A stretch of DNA of 45,491 nucleotides. Source: an uncultured Lachnospiraceae bacterium (lineage in GTDB: Bacteria; Bacillota; Clostridia; Lachnospirales; Lachnospiraceae). A program made the position numbers and the translations under genes. The DNA lies in assembly GCA_902788645.1 (NCBI GenBank), contig CADAKW010000005.1, positions 1-45,491 of the forward strand, written 5' to 3'. This document shows positions 7,973-16,753 of the stretch, piece after piece. The notes under the pieces are model-generated. The model made no database searches. It had not been told where the DNA came from and was given only the letters and a program-made list of their open reading frames with translations. Numbering within the stretch: position 1 is the stretch's first letter; every line of letters starts with the position of its first letter.

Positions 7973-10012
7973 CTACAGAAATATATCATCAGTATATGCC
8001 ATGATCCGTTTCCGAAGCCCCTCATATTTCTTGCACAGATTTAAAATATCGTCCTTCGTATACATCGCCGCCGCTTCATTGGCGTCCTTAAGGATTCCTG
8101 CATCCTGATAAATATCTGCCAGCGCAAAATTGAGTTCTCCGCTCTGGCGTATTCCAAACAAATCTCCCGGACCACGGAGCTTGAGATCCTGCTCTGCCAC
8201 ATAAAAACCATCATTGGAGCCTCCCAGGATACTTAACCGTTCCATGGTTTCCCGGGAGCTGTTGCCCGCCATAAAGATGCAATAGGACTGTGCACTTCCT
8301 CTTCCCACACGTCCCCGGAGCTGATGAAGCTGTGCCAGACCAAACCGCTCGGCATTTTCCACCATCATCACCGTAGCATTCGGCACATTGATGCCCACCT
8401 CAATGACCGTGGTGGATACCAGCACATCAATCTCTCCGGCAGCAAAACGCTCCATAATATCGTTTTTGGCTCCTGCTTTCATTTTGCCGTGGAGACATTC
8501 TACACGAATAGAAGAAGACAGCGTTCCCTTCAAGGTATCTGTATAATCGGTGACATTTTCAGCCTCCATATTTTCACTTTCCTCGACCATGGGGCAGATA
8601 ATATACACCTGATGGCCCTGCCGCACCTGTGCCTCGATAAACTCATACGCCTTCGGGCGGTAAGAGGTTCCCACCACACAGTTTTTAATCGGCAGACGAT
8701 CTGACGGCATCACGTCGATCACAGAAATATCCAGATCGCCATACAGGATAATGGCCAATGTCCTCGGGATCGGCGTTGCACTCATAACCAACATATGAGG
8801 CTCCAGCCCCTTCTGGGAAAATTCCTCTCTCTGCCGCACACCAAACCGGTGCTGCTCATCGGTTACCACCAACGCCAGATCCCTATAATGAACCTTCTCC
8901 TGGATCAGCGCATGGGTTCCGATGACAATATCTGTCATCCCCATTTCCAGAGCTTCATAAACGCGGCGCTTCTGGGAAGCCGTCATGGAACCCACCAGCA
9001 GATCCACCCGGATATTAAAGGGCTCCAGATACTCCTGAAAGGTTTTTAAATGCTGTTCTGCCAGCACCTCCGTAGGTACCATGATCGCCCCCTGATGGCC
9101 GTTTTCCACACAGGCAAGAAGTGCCAGCACTGCCACGATGGTCTTGCCGGAGCCCACGTCTCCCTGGATCAGACGATTCATAACCACGCCGGAGGTCAGA
9201 TCCTGACGGATATCCTCCCATGCCCTCTTCTGTCCCTCAGTCAGCTCAAATGGCAGCTTGTCCATAAGCTGTGCCGGCAGCTCAAACGTATCCATGTCAT
9301 AAGGCGACGGCTTCTGATGCTTTCCCTGCTTCATCTGATGAAGTGCCAGTGCAAAAAAGAAGAATTCTTCAAATACCAGACGCCGGCGCGCCTGCATATA
9401 TTCCTCCTTATCCTTCGGAAAATGAATGGCGTGAACCGCCTGCTTGCGCAGGATCAGATCATATTTTTTGCGCATTTCCAAAGGCAGATAATCCCCGGTC
9501 AGATCTACCTCCTTCAATGCACTGCCCACCGCCTTGCTGACGGCATGATTGGTCAGCCCCGCCGTCAGTGGGTATACCGGCTGCAGCTTTTGTAAAAGCT
9601 TATGATACTCCTCCTCGGAAAGAAGCTTTGGCTGCTGCAGACGGTATCTGCCGTTTTTGTTGATGACACGCCCCCGCATAATATATCTGGTGCCCATACG
9701 GAGTGTTTTCATGATAAACGGCATATTAAACCACGTCACTTCAAGCTGTCCGCTGGCATCCCGCAGAAAGGTGCTGACAATCTTTAAATTGCGGACATAC
9801 TGGAGTCTCGGCTTACTCCCAAGAGTCCCGCTGACCACCACGATATGTCCCTCCTTCACCTCATTGATGGGACGTATATTTTCTACGATTTCATATTCTC
9901 TGGGGTAAAAGAAGAGAAGCTCTTCCACCGTACTGATGCCCAGTTTGGCAAAAAGCTTCTCGCTCTTCTCCCCAATTCCTTTAATTTCACGAATACTGTC
10001 AGATAACTGCAT
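7973..10012 (-). CDS. recG: ATP-dependent DNA helicase RecG
   Basis: Branch-migrates stalled forks and recombination junctions. The 679-residue protein has the RecG layout: N-terminal helix-hairpin-helix/wedge OB-fold (IREIKGIGEKSEKLFAKLGI, then SGTLGSKPRLQYVRN), Walker A GDVGSGKT, the RecG-specific box TDEQHRFGVRQR (motif II), MSATPIPRTLA (motif III), TTVIEVGINVPNAT and QLRGRVGRG (motifs V and VI), and the C-terminal GELNFALADIYQD. Length and motifs are normal. It follows yloV by 31 bp in the common Firmicutes order yloU-yloV-recG and is probably co-transcribed with it. Confidence 0.97.
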   Translation of the reverse strand: MQLSDSIREIKGIGEKSEKLFAKLGISTVEELLFFYPREYEIVENIRPINEVKEGHIVVVSGTLGSKPRLQYVRNLKIVSTFLRDASGQLEVTWFNMPFIMKTLRMGTRYIMRGRVINKNGRYRLQQPKLLSEEEYHKLLQKLQPVYPLTAGLTNHAVSKAVGSALKEVDLTGDYLPLEMRKKYDLILRKQAVHAIHFPKDKEEYMQARRRLVFEEFFFFALALHQMKQGKHQKPSPYDMDTFELPAQLMDKLPFELTEGQKRAWEDIRQDLTSGVVMNRLIQGDVGSGKTIVAVLALLACVENGHQGAIMVPTEVLAEQHLKTFQEYLEPFNIRVDLLVGSMTASQKRRVYEALEMGMTDIVIGTHALIQEKVHYRDLALVVTDEQHRFGVRQREEFSQKGLEPHMLVMSATPIPRTLAIILYGDLDISVIDVMPSDRLPIKNCVVGTSYRPKAYEFIEAQVRQGHQVYIICPMVEESENMEAENVTDYTDTLKGTLSSSIRVECLHGKMKAGAKNDIMERFAAGEIDVLVSTTVIEVGINVPNATVMMVENAERFGLAQLHQLRGRVGRGSAQSYCIFMAGNSSRETMERLSILGGSNDGFYVAEQDLKLRGPGDLFGIRQSGELNFALADIYQDAGILKDANEAAAMYTKDDILNLCKKYEGLRKRIMAYTDDIFL

Positions 10013-10043
10013 ATTCTTCTCTCAAACCTTTTCTTTCACTTTA

Positions 10044-11732
10044 TTATTCAACGGATACAAAGTAAGAATATACCGGCTGTCCACCATACTGAACCTCGAC
10101 CTCCAGATCATCATGATCCTTTAAGATCAGATCAGCGACTGCCTCGGCATCCTTCTCTGTCACATCAGCACCGTAATAAAGGCTGATCAGCTCGCTCTCC
10201 TCATCGATCATGCCCTCCACAAGCTCTACGGTTACTTCCGGCAGACCTTTCTCCACAGCAACGATCTTTTTGTCTGCAATGCCCATATAATCGCCCTGCT
10301 TGATCTCCTTACCGTCCATCTGGGTATCACGGACTGCATATGTGACCTGGCCGGACTTGACATTGCCCATCTCCTCTGTCATCTGCTGTGTATTTTCCTC
10401 TACCGGCTGTCCCGGCATAAAATTGATCATTGCCGCAATTCCCTGTGGGATATTGGTAGAAGGGATCACAACCACCTTTTTGTCCTCGGTAAGATCTCTT
10501 GCCTGCTCTGCTGCCAGAATGATATTGCCGTTGTTTGGCAGGATATATACCGTATCGGCCGGCACCTTCTCAACCGCCTGCAGAATATCCTCCGTACTTG
10601 GATTCATGGTCTGACCACCCTCGATCACCTCATCGGCACCGAGATCCTTAAAGATATCGCTGAGACCGTCTCCTGCAGAAACCACAACAAAGCCATCTGC
10701 CTTATGCTCCTTTGGCTCCTCTTCCTTTTCCTTCTGATCCTCTGCTGCCTGCTGTTTTGCCACAGTCTCTGCATCACGGATCAGCTTCTCCTGATGCTCC
10801 TCACGCATGTTATCAATCTTCATGCTGGTCAGAGAACCGTATGTGAGTGCCTTTTCAAACGCCAGACCCGGATGATTGGTATGAACATGAACCTTCACGA
10901 TCTCATCATCGGCTACCACTACGACACAGTCACCGATATCCTGAAGATATGCCTTCAGCTCTTTCTCTACCTTATCCTGATCCCGCTCCAGCATAATGAT
11001 AAATTCTGTACAATAACCGAACTTAATATCCGCAGCATCCTCAGAACTGCCGGTGGTGATTGCCGGAGATGCTTTCGCATCCACGCCGGAGATATCCAGG
11101 TCCACTTCCTTTCCCTGCAATGCAGCAAGCGCACCGCGCACAAACGTCATAAGACCCTCCCCACCGGAATCAACTACGCCTGCCTGCTTCAATACAGGAA
11201 GCATATCCGGTGTACGCTTGAGGGTATCCTCCATATATGCTACTACTTCCTCCGCAAAGGAAACCATATCATGGGACTCTCCCTCCATCAAAAGCTCCAC
11301 CGCTTTCTCAGCGCCTGCTTTGATGACTGTCAGGATCGTACCCTCCTTTGGCTTCATGACTGCCTTATACGCTGTATCGGCTGCATGCTGGATACTGTTG
11401 CCAAGGTCTGTCACCTCCAGATACTCCAATCCCTTGAGCTCCTTGGTAAAACCACGGAATATCTGGGAAAGGATAACACCGGAGTTACCTCTGGCTCCAC
11501 GCAGAGAACCACTGGACATTGCCTTACACAGATTGTCAACTGTCACATCTGTGATCTTGTTTATCTCACGGACAGCCGCCATAATGGTCATAGTCATATT
11601 GGTGCCGGTATCTCCATCCGGTACCGGAAAGACATTTAATTCATTAATGTAATCCTTTCTGGCCTCCAATGCCTTTGCTCCTGCCAAAAAGCATTTCTTC
11701 ATCATTAACGCATCTATTCTCTCAACACTCAC
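10044..11732 (-). CDS. yloV: DAK2-domain protein YloV, FakA-like fatty acid kinase subunit
   Basis: The 562-residue protein starts with a DhaL/DAK2 nucleotide-binding domain (about 8-205; NVFPVPDGDTGTNMTMTI, SGSLRGARGNSGVILSQIFRG, GVVDSGGEGL), followed by a middle domain (about 230-330) and a C-terminal DegV-related part (VVSAGDGL, LPNNGNIILAAEQA). Members of this family, such as FakA, phosphorylate fatty acids held by a FakB (DegV) partner for phospholipid synthesis; no FakB gene is in this window. The start is a GTG at 11732 with the strong site AGGAGG. It follows yloU by 45 bp. The substrate is inferred from the family. Confidence 0.92.
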   Translation of the reverse strand: MSVERIDALMMKKCFLAGAKALEARKDYINELNVFPVPDGDTGTNMTMTIMAAVREINKITDVTVDNLCKAMSSGSLRGARGNSGVILSQIFRGFTKELKGLEYLEVTDLGNSIQHAADTAYKAVMKPKEGTILTVIKAGAEKAVELLMEGESHDMVSFAEEVVAYMEDTLKRTPDMLPVLKQAGVVDSGGEGLMTFVRGALAALQGKEVDLDISGVDAKASPAITTGSSEDAADIKFGYCTEFIIMLERDQDKVEKELKAYLQDIGDCVVVVADDEIVKVHVHTNHPGLAFEKALTYGSLTSMKIDNMREEHQEKLIRDAETVAKQQAAEDQKEKEEEPKEHKADGFVVVSAGDGLSDIFKDLGADEVIEGGQTMNPSTEDILQAVEKVPADTVYILPNNGNIILAAEQARDLTEDKKVVVIPSTNIPQGIAAMINFMPGQPVEENTQQMTEEMGNVKSGQVTYAVRDTQMDGKEIKQGDYMGIADKKIVAVEKGLPEVTVELVEGMIDEESELISLYYGADVTEKDAEAVADLILKDHDDLEVEVQYGGQPVYSYFVSVE

Positions 11733-11777
11733 TTTTTCTTCCTCCTAGAGATTATTTCCATTCGACAGAGAATCTTA

Positions 11778-12137
11778 TCAGTCATCCACAATCCTTACAC
11801 CTTCTACTGCAACACTGATACTTTCCACTTCCATTCCCGTGTATGTCTCTACGCGGCAGCGAACATTTTCCAGAATGTTTTGTGCAACAGCACGAATACT
11901 CACGCCATATGCGACAATAACATGAAGCTCGATATGGATCTTATTGTCGATCACAGCTACATTCACACCACGGCTGACATTTTCTCTCTTTAAAAGCTTT
12001 GCCACACCATCCTTCACATTAACAGATGCCATACCGACAATACCAAAGCACTCGGTAGCAGCAGATCCTGCATATTTGGCAAGAACCTCGCGGTCAATGG
12101 TGATATCTCCCATTTCATTACTCATTTTACCTTTCAT
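11778..12137 (-). CDS. yloU: Asp23/Gls24-family protein YloU
   Basis: A 119-residue protein of the Asp23 (DUF322) family: GDITIDREVLAKYAGSAA, CFGIVGM, VNVAVIDNKIHIELHVIVAYG and VRCRVETYTGMEV are the family landmarks. Members are abundant cytoplasmic or membrane-associated proteins linked to envelope or alkaline stress; the precise role of the YloU branch, always found with yloV, is unknown. The ATG at 12137 has GGAGG seven bases upstream; a second ATG five codons in is possible. Confidence 0.93.
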   Translation of the reverse strand: MKGKMSNEMGDITIDREVLAKYAGSAATECFGIVGMASVNVKDGVAKLLKRENVSRGVNVAVIDNKIHIELHVIVAYGVSIRAVAQNILENVRCRVETYTGMEVESISVAVEGVRIVDD

Positions 12138-12228
12138 AGTCCATCCTCCATTCTATATAAAGTCTATCTGATCCGGTCATCTTTTCAATGAATCCGGAAA
12201 AATGTTCAAAATCATAGCACAATAACAT

Positions 12229-12256
12229 ATTCTATAGTATACCCTATTCTTTTCAA
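12229..12256 (-). promoter_or_regulatory. Possible sigma-A promoter of the yloU-yloV-recG operon
   Basis: Reading the minus strand, TTGAAA and TAGAAT are 16 bp apart, about 92 bases before the yloU start. The -35 is close to consensus and the -10 acceptable. The divergent 12303 gene reads the other way from the same gap. Confidence 0.45.
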
Positions 12257-12302
12257 AAAAGAAACCTTTTTCTAGTGAGGATTCTTTCAAAAGGAGACGC
12301 CC

Positions 12303-12443
12303 ATGAAACGAATGCTTGGTTTTATTTTATTCTGGATCGCCATCGGCATGACCATTATGCTGTTTTTAGACAGTGGATTTCTCGCCTTTTGCATTATCGT
12401 ACTCTGTCTGATCCTGGGATATTATCTGTTCTGCGGATGTTAA
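12303..12443 (+). CDS. Small (46-residue) membrane protein of unknown function
   Basis: A short gene on the plus strand with ATG at 12303, the ribosome-binding site AAAAGGAGA eight bases before it, and a TAA stop at 12441-12443. The product begins MKRMLGFILFWIAIGMTIML and is almost wholly hydrophobic: one membrane segment at about 5-21, a short Asp-Ser-Gly turn, and a second at about 27-43, ending in FCGC. Two transmembrane hairpins of this size are common but rarely annotated in Clostridia. It runs against its neighbours and ends close to dispersed repeat copy A. I do not recognise a family with a known role. Confidence 0.72.
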   Translation: MKRMLGFILFWIAIGMTIMLFLDSGFLAFCIIVLCLILGYYLFCGC

Positions 12444-12447
12444 AAGT

Positions 12448-12495
12448 GTTTTGCCCTTGGTTCTCGCCGCGTTACAAGCATTTTTCGATATATTG
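12448..12495 (-). repeat. Dispersed post-terminator repeat, copy A
   Basis: Shares the core CGTTACAAGCATTTT (plus-strand reading) with copies at 21653, 24906 and 43011, followed by a TATAT-GAAA-type tract. It lies between two convergent genes, on the 3' side (minus strand) of a weak hairpin that follows the M18 aminopeptidase gene. Confidence 0.7.
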
Positions 12496-12501
12496 AAACA
12501 A

Positions 12502-12526
12502 GGCAAAGCCTGTACTTCACTTTGCC
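12502..12526 (-). terminator. Weak hairpin terminator after the M18 aminopeptidase gene
   Basis: Seven-base arms GGCAAAG/CTTTGCC enclose an 11-base loop and are followed on the minus strand by TTGTTTC, a poor T-tract. Termination is plausible but weak. Confidence 0.4.
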
Positions 12527-12581
12527 CTGTCATGGTTATATATTTTGTAATTCCTGTTCTGATCCCCGGAATCGTCTTTCA

Positions 12582-13961
12582 TCAGGCATCCTTTAAAAAT
12601 GCCATATAACACTTGTATGCCTCATATACATCCGCCTTGCTGGTAACCTCCCAAGGAGCATGCATATTTAAAACAGCCACACCGCTGTCGATGACTTCCA
12701 TGCCATACAGAGACAGAATATATGCGATAGTTCCGCCACCGCCGATATCGACCTTTCCAAGCTCTGCCATCTGATAGTTGACATGATTGTCGTCCATGAT
12801 CTTGCGGAGTGCTGCCAGATATTCTGCATTGGCATCATTGGAGCCGGACTTTCCGCGGGATCCTGTAAATTTGCTGAATACAACACCCCTGCCCATAAAG
12901 GAAGCACTTCTCTTTTCAAAGGCATCTGCAAACAATGGATCGTAAGCCGCATTTACATCAGAGGAAAGCATGCGGCTGTGTGCCATGCAGCGTCTGAGCT
13001 TTAACTCATTATAATCTCCCTGAAGATTTAACAGCTCTGCTACAACATTCTCAAAGAAATGGGACTGCATTCCTGTGGCACCCACACTTCCAATCTCTTC
13101 CTTATCCACCAGCAGACAACAGGCAGTTTTTTCTACAGATGTCGTCTCAAGCATAGCTGCCAGAGAAGTAAATGCACAGACACGGTCGTCCTGACCATAG
13201 GACATGATCATACTGCGGTCAAATCCCATCTCCCTTGCACGTCCTGCAGGAACAACCTCCAGCTCCGCTGACATGAAATCCTCTTCCTCCATGCCATAGG
13301 TTTCTTTTAAGATTTCCAGGATCCCTTTCTTGACGGCATCCTTTTCCTCATCCTTCAAAGGCATACTTCCAACCAGCACATCAAGCTTCTCTCCCTCGAT
13401 AACCTTGGCCGCTTTTTTCTCCATCTGTGCTCCTGCCAGATGGATCAGCAGATCCGTGACACAAAAAACAGGATCTTCCGGCTTCTCACCAACAGAAACC
13501 TCCACGGAGGTACCATCCTTTTTCACCACAACACCATGGATCGCCAATGGCAGTGTTACCCACTGATATTTTTTGATACCACCATAATAATGGGTATCCA
13601 GATATGCCATATCCTCTGACTCATATAACGGATTCTGCTTTACATCCATTCTAGGCGAGTCAATATGCGCTCCCAGAATATTCATGCCCTCCTCCAATGG
13701 TTTCTCACCAATCTGGAATAATGCAATGGTCTTATTCATATATGCGGCATAAATTTTATCACCCTTTTGCAGCTTCTGTCCCTTTTTCAGTACAGACTCC
13801 AGAGATTGATATCCCTTCTCCTCTGCCTGACGGATCGTCTCCCGTACACATTCTCTCTCCGTCTTTCCAACAGAGAGAAATTCGATATACTCTTTGTTTA
13901 ACTGCTCCAGTTCTTTTTTGTCCTTTTCTTTATAGGTTTTCCATGCGTTTTCACGTTCCAT
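12582..13961 (-). CDS. M18-family zinc aminopeptidase
   Basis: A 459-residue cytosolic metallopeptidase of the M18 (aspartyl aminopeptidase-like) family, which trims N-terminal residues, usually acidic ones, from peptides. Family landmarks: GAHIDSPRMDVKQNP with the first metal-binding His and Asp, the catalytic-Glu segment DKEEIGSVGATGMQS, DVNAAYDP, GSNDANAEY, and the C-terminal metal His in NMHAPWEVTSKADVYEAYK. Length is normal. I place the start at the ATG at 13961, with GGGCTGGTG ahead of it; a GTG at 13970 would add three residues. The gene follows the phospholipase C-like gene by 17 bp and is probably in the same transcript. Confidence 0.94.
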   Translation of the reverse strand: MERENAWKTYKEKDKKELEQLNKEYIEFLSVGKTERECVRETIRQAEEKGYQSLESVLKKGQKLQKGDKIYAAYMNKTIALFQIGEKPLEEGMNILGAHIDSPRMDVKQNPLYESEDMAYLDTHYYGGIKKYQWVTLPLAIHGVVVKKDGTSVEVSVGEKPEDPVFCVTDLLIHLAGAQMEKKAAKVIEGEKLDVLVGSMPLKDEEKDAVKKGILEILKETYGMEEEDFMSAELEVVPAGRAREMGFDRSMIMSYGQDDRVCAFTSLAAMLETTSVEKTACCLLVDKEEIGSVGATGMQSHFFENVVAELLNLQGDYNELKLRRCMAHSRMLSSDVNAAYDPLFADAFEKRSASFMGRGVVFSKFTGSRGKSGSNDANAEYLAALRKIMDDNHVNYQMAELGKVDIGGGGTIAYILSLYGMEVIDSGVAVLNMHAPWEVTSKADVYEAYKCYMAFLKDA

Positions 13962-13978
13962 GAAATTCACCAGCCCTT

Positions 13979-14986
13979 CTATTTATTTTTGCCGGTATGG
14001 TAATCTCTGTTTTCCAAACCGGTTACTATCTTTGAAATCCTTTCCTTTAGAAACTGCCCGGCATTCCCGGCGCGGCTCTTATGCTGCTCTACGAACTTTA
14101 TCCTCTGCAGCAGTCCGCAAAGCAGGGACTCCACCTGTCCATAATACTCCTGATACCGCTCTAACGCAATATCATACATCTCCCAGACACTGCTCCGGGA
14201 GGTCTCCCCCGGATCCCATGGACTTGTCCATTTCCTTCCTTTGACATTCATGGCATCCCTCGGATCCGGCAGCTGGTCCGCCACGACCATATTGGCGATG
14301 ACAGGACGTCCCAGCACTCCGGATTCAAATGTCCGGATCTGCTTTCTTCTCCTGCCGGTGTGATCATAAACCTGACGGATCACCCCACGCATACAGCGGT
14401 ATGATGCCTTGATATTCTCATCAAAGATCATCAAATGATAGATCCGCTGCAGGGTTCTGCTCATAAGGCGTGCCACCACACAAAGCTCCGTTTCCGACAG
14501 TTTGATGCGTTTCTCCGGATAATACCCGGACGGCATGATCCCCTTTTTGGCCATCAGCATCTTCTGATCGATGACCGCCTCCAGCCGCTGATGTGCCGGA
14601 AAGGCTTTTCTTGCCCCGTCCGGCTCCTCCGGATGATATCCGGATTTTGCGAAAATATAAGGATGCATCTGGGTATCCAGTGTATAATGAGATACAAATC
14701 CCAGAAAATAGCTGATACCGATCTCCAGCCCCTGCTTGCCTGATAACGCCAGCAGCTCCTCCATGTAAACTTCAAAAAATCGATTGATCTCTGAGGTATG
14801 CAGCCGGCTTCCCAGATTCACTTTGCGATGTACACAATTCATAAAGGGATTGAAAAAAAACAGATCCGGTCCCTGACAACCCAGCCGGAAAACCTCCTTA
14901 TGCTTGTTTACAATATTGATCAGTTTCCCTCCGGTCTCAAAAAGAGCTTCCTCTCCAAATATCTCGTGCGTTGCAAATGCAGGCAT
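13979..14986 (-). CDS. Zinc-dependent phospholipase C-like protein
   Basis: The 335-residue product begins MPAFATHEIFG and carries the signature of the bacterial zinc-dependent phospholipase C / S1-P1 nuclease-like fold: an early His (ATHEIFG), GCQGPDLFFFNPF, a second His in HTSEINRFFE, and GFVSHYTLDTQMHPYIF. There is no signal peptide, unlike secreted clostridial phospholipases, so this is the intracellular type common in Lachnospiraceae, with unproven substrate. The start at 14986 is preferred because GGAGG lies five bases ahead; an ATG four codons earlier (14998) has the Shine-Dalgarno sequence too close. Downstream is the M18 peptidase. Confidence 0.83.
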   Translation of the reverse strand: MPAFATHEIFGEEALFETGGKLINIVNKHKEVFRLGCQGPDLFFFNPFMNCVHRKVNLGSRLHTSEINRFFEVYMEELLALSGKQGLEIGISYFLGFVSHYTLDTQMHPYIFAKSGYHPEEPDGARKAFPAHQRLEAVIDQKMLMAKKGIMPSGYYPEKRIKLSETELCVVARLMSRTLQRIYHLMIFDENIKASYRCMRGVIRQVYDHTGRRRKQIRTFESGVLGRPVIANMVVADQLPDPRDAMNVKGRKWTSPWDPGETSRSSVWEMYDIALERYQEYYGQVESLLCGLLQRIKFVEQHKSRAGNAGQFLKERISKIVTGLENRDYHTGKNK

Positions 14987-15050
14987 ACGCTCCTCCATTC
15001 CTGCCCGACAGCCTCTGCTGCCGCAGCATTTTTAGTATTCCCCATTACAT

Positions 15051-16001
15051 TCAAAAAAAATCTCTGATCAGAACAAAACCAGCCGCCATACATACCGCCA
15101 ATATGACATGTGTCCCCTTTGCCTTTAAGTATCCCGCAATGGAAAGCTCATTGCTCTGAAGCACACTGTATGTCTGCGCCACACTGGAAAAGCCGCCAAA
15201 GGCAGAAAACCCACAGGCAAATATCCATTTCAGATCCGCCATCATAGGATACGCCTTTAAATATTCTCCACCTGTGGTGATCTCAATCACTCCCAGACCG
15301 ATCATTTTTGCAAAGGCGTGACACGGCACGATCTTTTCCACAAACTCTGCCAGAATGGAGAATAAAATAATATATCCTCCCACCTTTGTCACTGTCACAA
15401 AGGAATCTGCGATGGACTGATCCAATGCATTCATAACACCCACTGGTCTTTCCTTTTCATAACTGCATTTTACCATATTTTGGCTTGTTTGATAACTGCC
15501 CCTTATATTTTTTCTCAAAAACAGGACCGCATTTAATATGGCCGTTCCATATACCACCATAAGAATAAGCCACGGTTTCTTCATTCCCATGCAGTATACA
15601 CCGATATATTCCAGCAGAAACATAGGACTTGCATTATTGCAAAAGCACAGGATATACTGCGCTTCCTCTGCCGTTACCGCCTTTTGCCGCAGCAGGTCTG
15701 CCGCCGTCTTGGCTCCCAGCGGATACCCCGACAAAAAGCCTACCGCCAATGCGTAGCAGCCGTTTTCCGACAAACCGAGCAGTCTGTGTAATACAGGATA
15801 AAGCCAGCGTCCGATCGTCTGTGTCGCCCCGATCTTCATCATAACACCGGAAAATACCATAAACGGGAAAAGAGCCGGAAGCACAACAGTAAACCATAAC
15901 TGAAGCCCCTCCTTGGAACCTTTGTTGACCACCATGGGAAAGAATATCAACAGCAGAAGCACCAGACCTATATTGAGCCACAGGAGCCTTTTCCTCATCA
16001 T
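15051..16001 (-). CDS. ylbJ: YlbJ-like sporulation integral membrane protein (nucleoside-recognition/Gate domain)
   Basis: The ~316-residue protein is rich in membrane segments and matches the YlbJ type of Gate/nucleoside-recognition proteins: GLQLWFTVVLPALFPFMVFS, GFLSGYPLGAKTAADLL and LCFCNNASPMFLLEYIG. In Bacillus, ylbJ is needed for spore coat and cortex formation; transport of a small molecule is assumed. The ATG at 16001 has AGGAGG upstream and overlaps the spmA stop as ATGA; an ATG immediately after (15998) is also possible. A longer frame reaching 16187 is only the shadow of spmA and should not be used. SpmB is the usual partner of SpmA, but this YlbJ-like gene takes its place. Confidence 0.85.
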   Translation of the reverse strand: MMRKRLLWLNIGLVLLLLIFFPMVVNKGSKEGLQLWFTVVLPALFPFMVFSGVMMKIGATQTIGRWLYPVLHRLLGLSENGCYALAVGFLSGYPLGAKTAADLLRQKAVTAEEAQYILCFCNNASPMFLLEYIGVYCMGMKKPWLILMVVYGTAILNAVLFLRKNIRGSYQTSQNMVKCSYEKERPVGVMNALDQSIADSFVTVTKVGGYIILFSILAEFVEKIVPCHAFAKMIGLGVIEITTGGEYLKAYPMMADLKWIFACGFSAFGGFSSVAQTYSVLQSNELSIAGYLKAKGTHVILAVCMAAGFVLIRDFF

Positions 16002-16642
16002 TTCCGTTCTCCCCTCCTGCACATAAGCCGGCAGAATATCACTGCCACTGCCGTACTGACCGTAGTGGCGATCAGCCCCGGCACCACGATGGCCGCCGGA
16101 TTCACAGCACCATACTGTGCCCTGTACGCGATCACGCTCACCGGGATCACCTGCAGTGATGAAATGTTCAAAACCAGAAAGGTACACATCTCATCACTTG
16201 CCTTCGTGAGCCGCACGTCATCCGGATCGATCTGCCGGCCCTCTTTGCGGGACATTTCTGCTGCGATCCTCTCCCTCTCCAACGGTGCAAGCTCCGTCAT
16301 GGCTTTCAGTCCCATGGGCGTCGCCGCCCAGCCAAGCCCCAGGATATTGGCAAGAATGTTGGCCGTGAGATATTCCTGCACCGGATGATGCCGCGGTATC
16401 CTCGGGAACAGAAATGCGAGCACCGGCCGCAGTCCTCTGGTCATCCGGTCCATGAGCCCTGCCTGTCTTGCCACCTCGATCAATCCTGTCCACATGGACA
16501 TGATCCCCAGCATGGTGATCGCCATGGTAACTGCCTCTCCCGCACTGTCAATAGAGGCATTGCTTACCGCCTCCACCTGTCCTGTCACGATACCTGCTCC
16601 GAGTCCAAAAAGGATCATAAAGCCCCATAAATAATTAAGCAT
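15998..16642 (-). CDS. spmA: SpmA-like spore maturation protein
   Basis: A 214-residue membrane protein beginning MLNYLWGFMILFGLGAGIVT, with ITMLGIMSMWTGLIEVARQAG, FLFPRIPRHHPVQEYLTANI, NILGLGWAATPMGLKAM and EMCTFLVLNISSLQVIPVS. These are the landmarks of SpmA, a Gate-domain protein required for spore core dehydration in Bacillus and Clostridium. Translation probably starts at the ATG at 16642 with AGGAGG at 16649-16654. Both are embedded in a 14-position inverted repeat (16637-16683) that could hide them in the mRNA. It overlaps ylbJ by 4 bp. Confidence 0.9.
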   Translation of the reverse strand: MLNYLWGFMILFGLGAGIVTGQVEAVSNASIDSAGEAVTMAITMLGIMSMWTGLIEVARQAGLMDRMTRGLRPVLAFLFPRIPRHHPVQEYLTANILANILGLGWAATPMGLKAMTELAPLERERIAAEMSRKEGRQIDPDDVRLTKASDEMCTFLVLNISSLQVIPVSVIAYRAQYGAVNPAAIVVPGLIATTVSTAVAVIFCRLMCRRGERK

Positions 16643-16683
16643 AGACTGCCTCCTGTCAAACTATCTGTAGGTAGTCTATGCTT
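16637..16683 (-). promoter_or_regulatory. Hairpin over the spmA start codon
   Basis: AAGCATAGACTGCC (16637-16650) and GGTAGTCTATGCTT (16670-16683) form a 14-position stem with one mismatch and a 19-base loop. In the mRNA the spmA ATG (16640-16642) lies inside the stem and the AGGAGG at 16649-16654 straddles the stem-loop border. Translational control is the natural reading, but no effector or partner is evident. Confidence 0.65.
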
Positions 16684-16725
16684 ACAATATCACTTTTAGT
16701 ATTTCTGATCTCAGAGATCATGATC

Positions 16726-16753
16726 AAAAAAACGGACAGAAGAATTATTCTTC
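16726..16753 (-). terminator. Likely terminator after the acidic-protein gene
   Basis: On the minus strand a compact palindrome, GAAGAATAATTCTTC, contains the stop codon of the upstream gene and is followed six bases later by seven T's. The stem is A/T-rich, so termination may be partial. Confidence 0.5.

Noticed and set aside
7920..7985. Plus-strand TGAAAGCTCTCAGG between recG and pheA resembles the 3' half of a glycine riboswitch, and the minus strand looks faintly like a T-box motif
   Set aside because: The partner 5' strand and the rest of the aptamer core are missing, and no plus-strand gene follows. Likely chance or a remnant.
16002..16187. N-terminal extension of the YlbJ-like frame
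   Set aside because: It is the out-of-frame shadow of spmA; the ATG at 16001 with AGGAGG is the better start.
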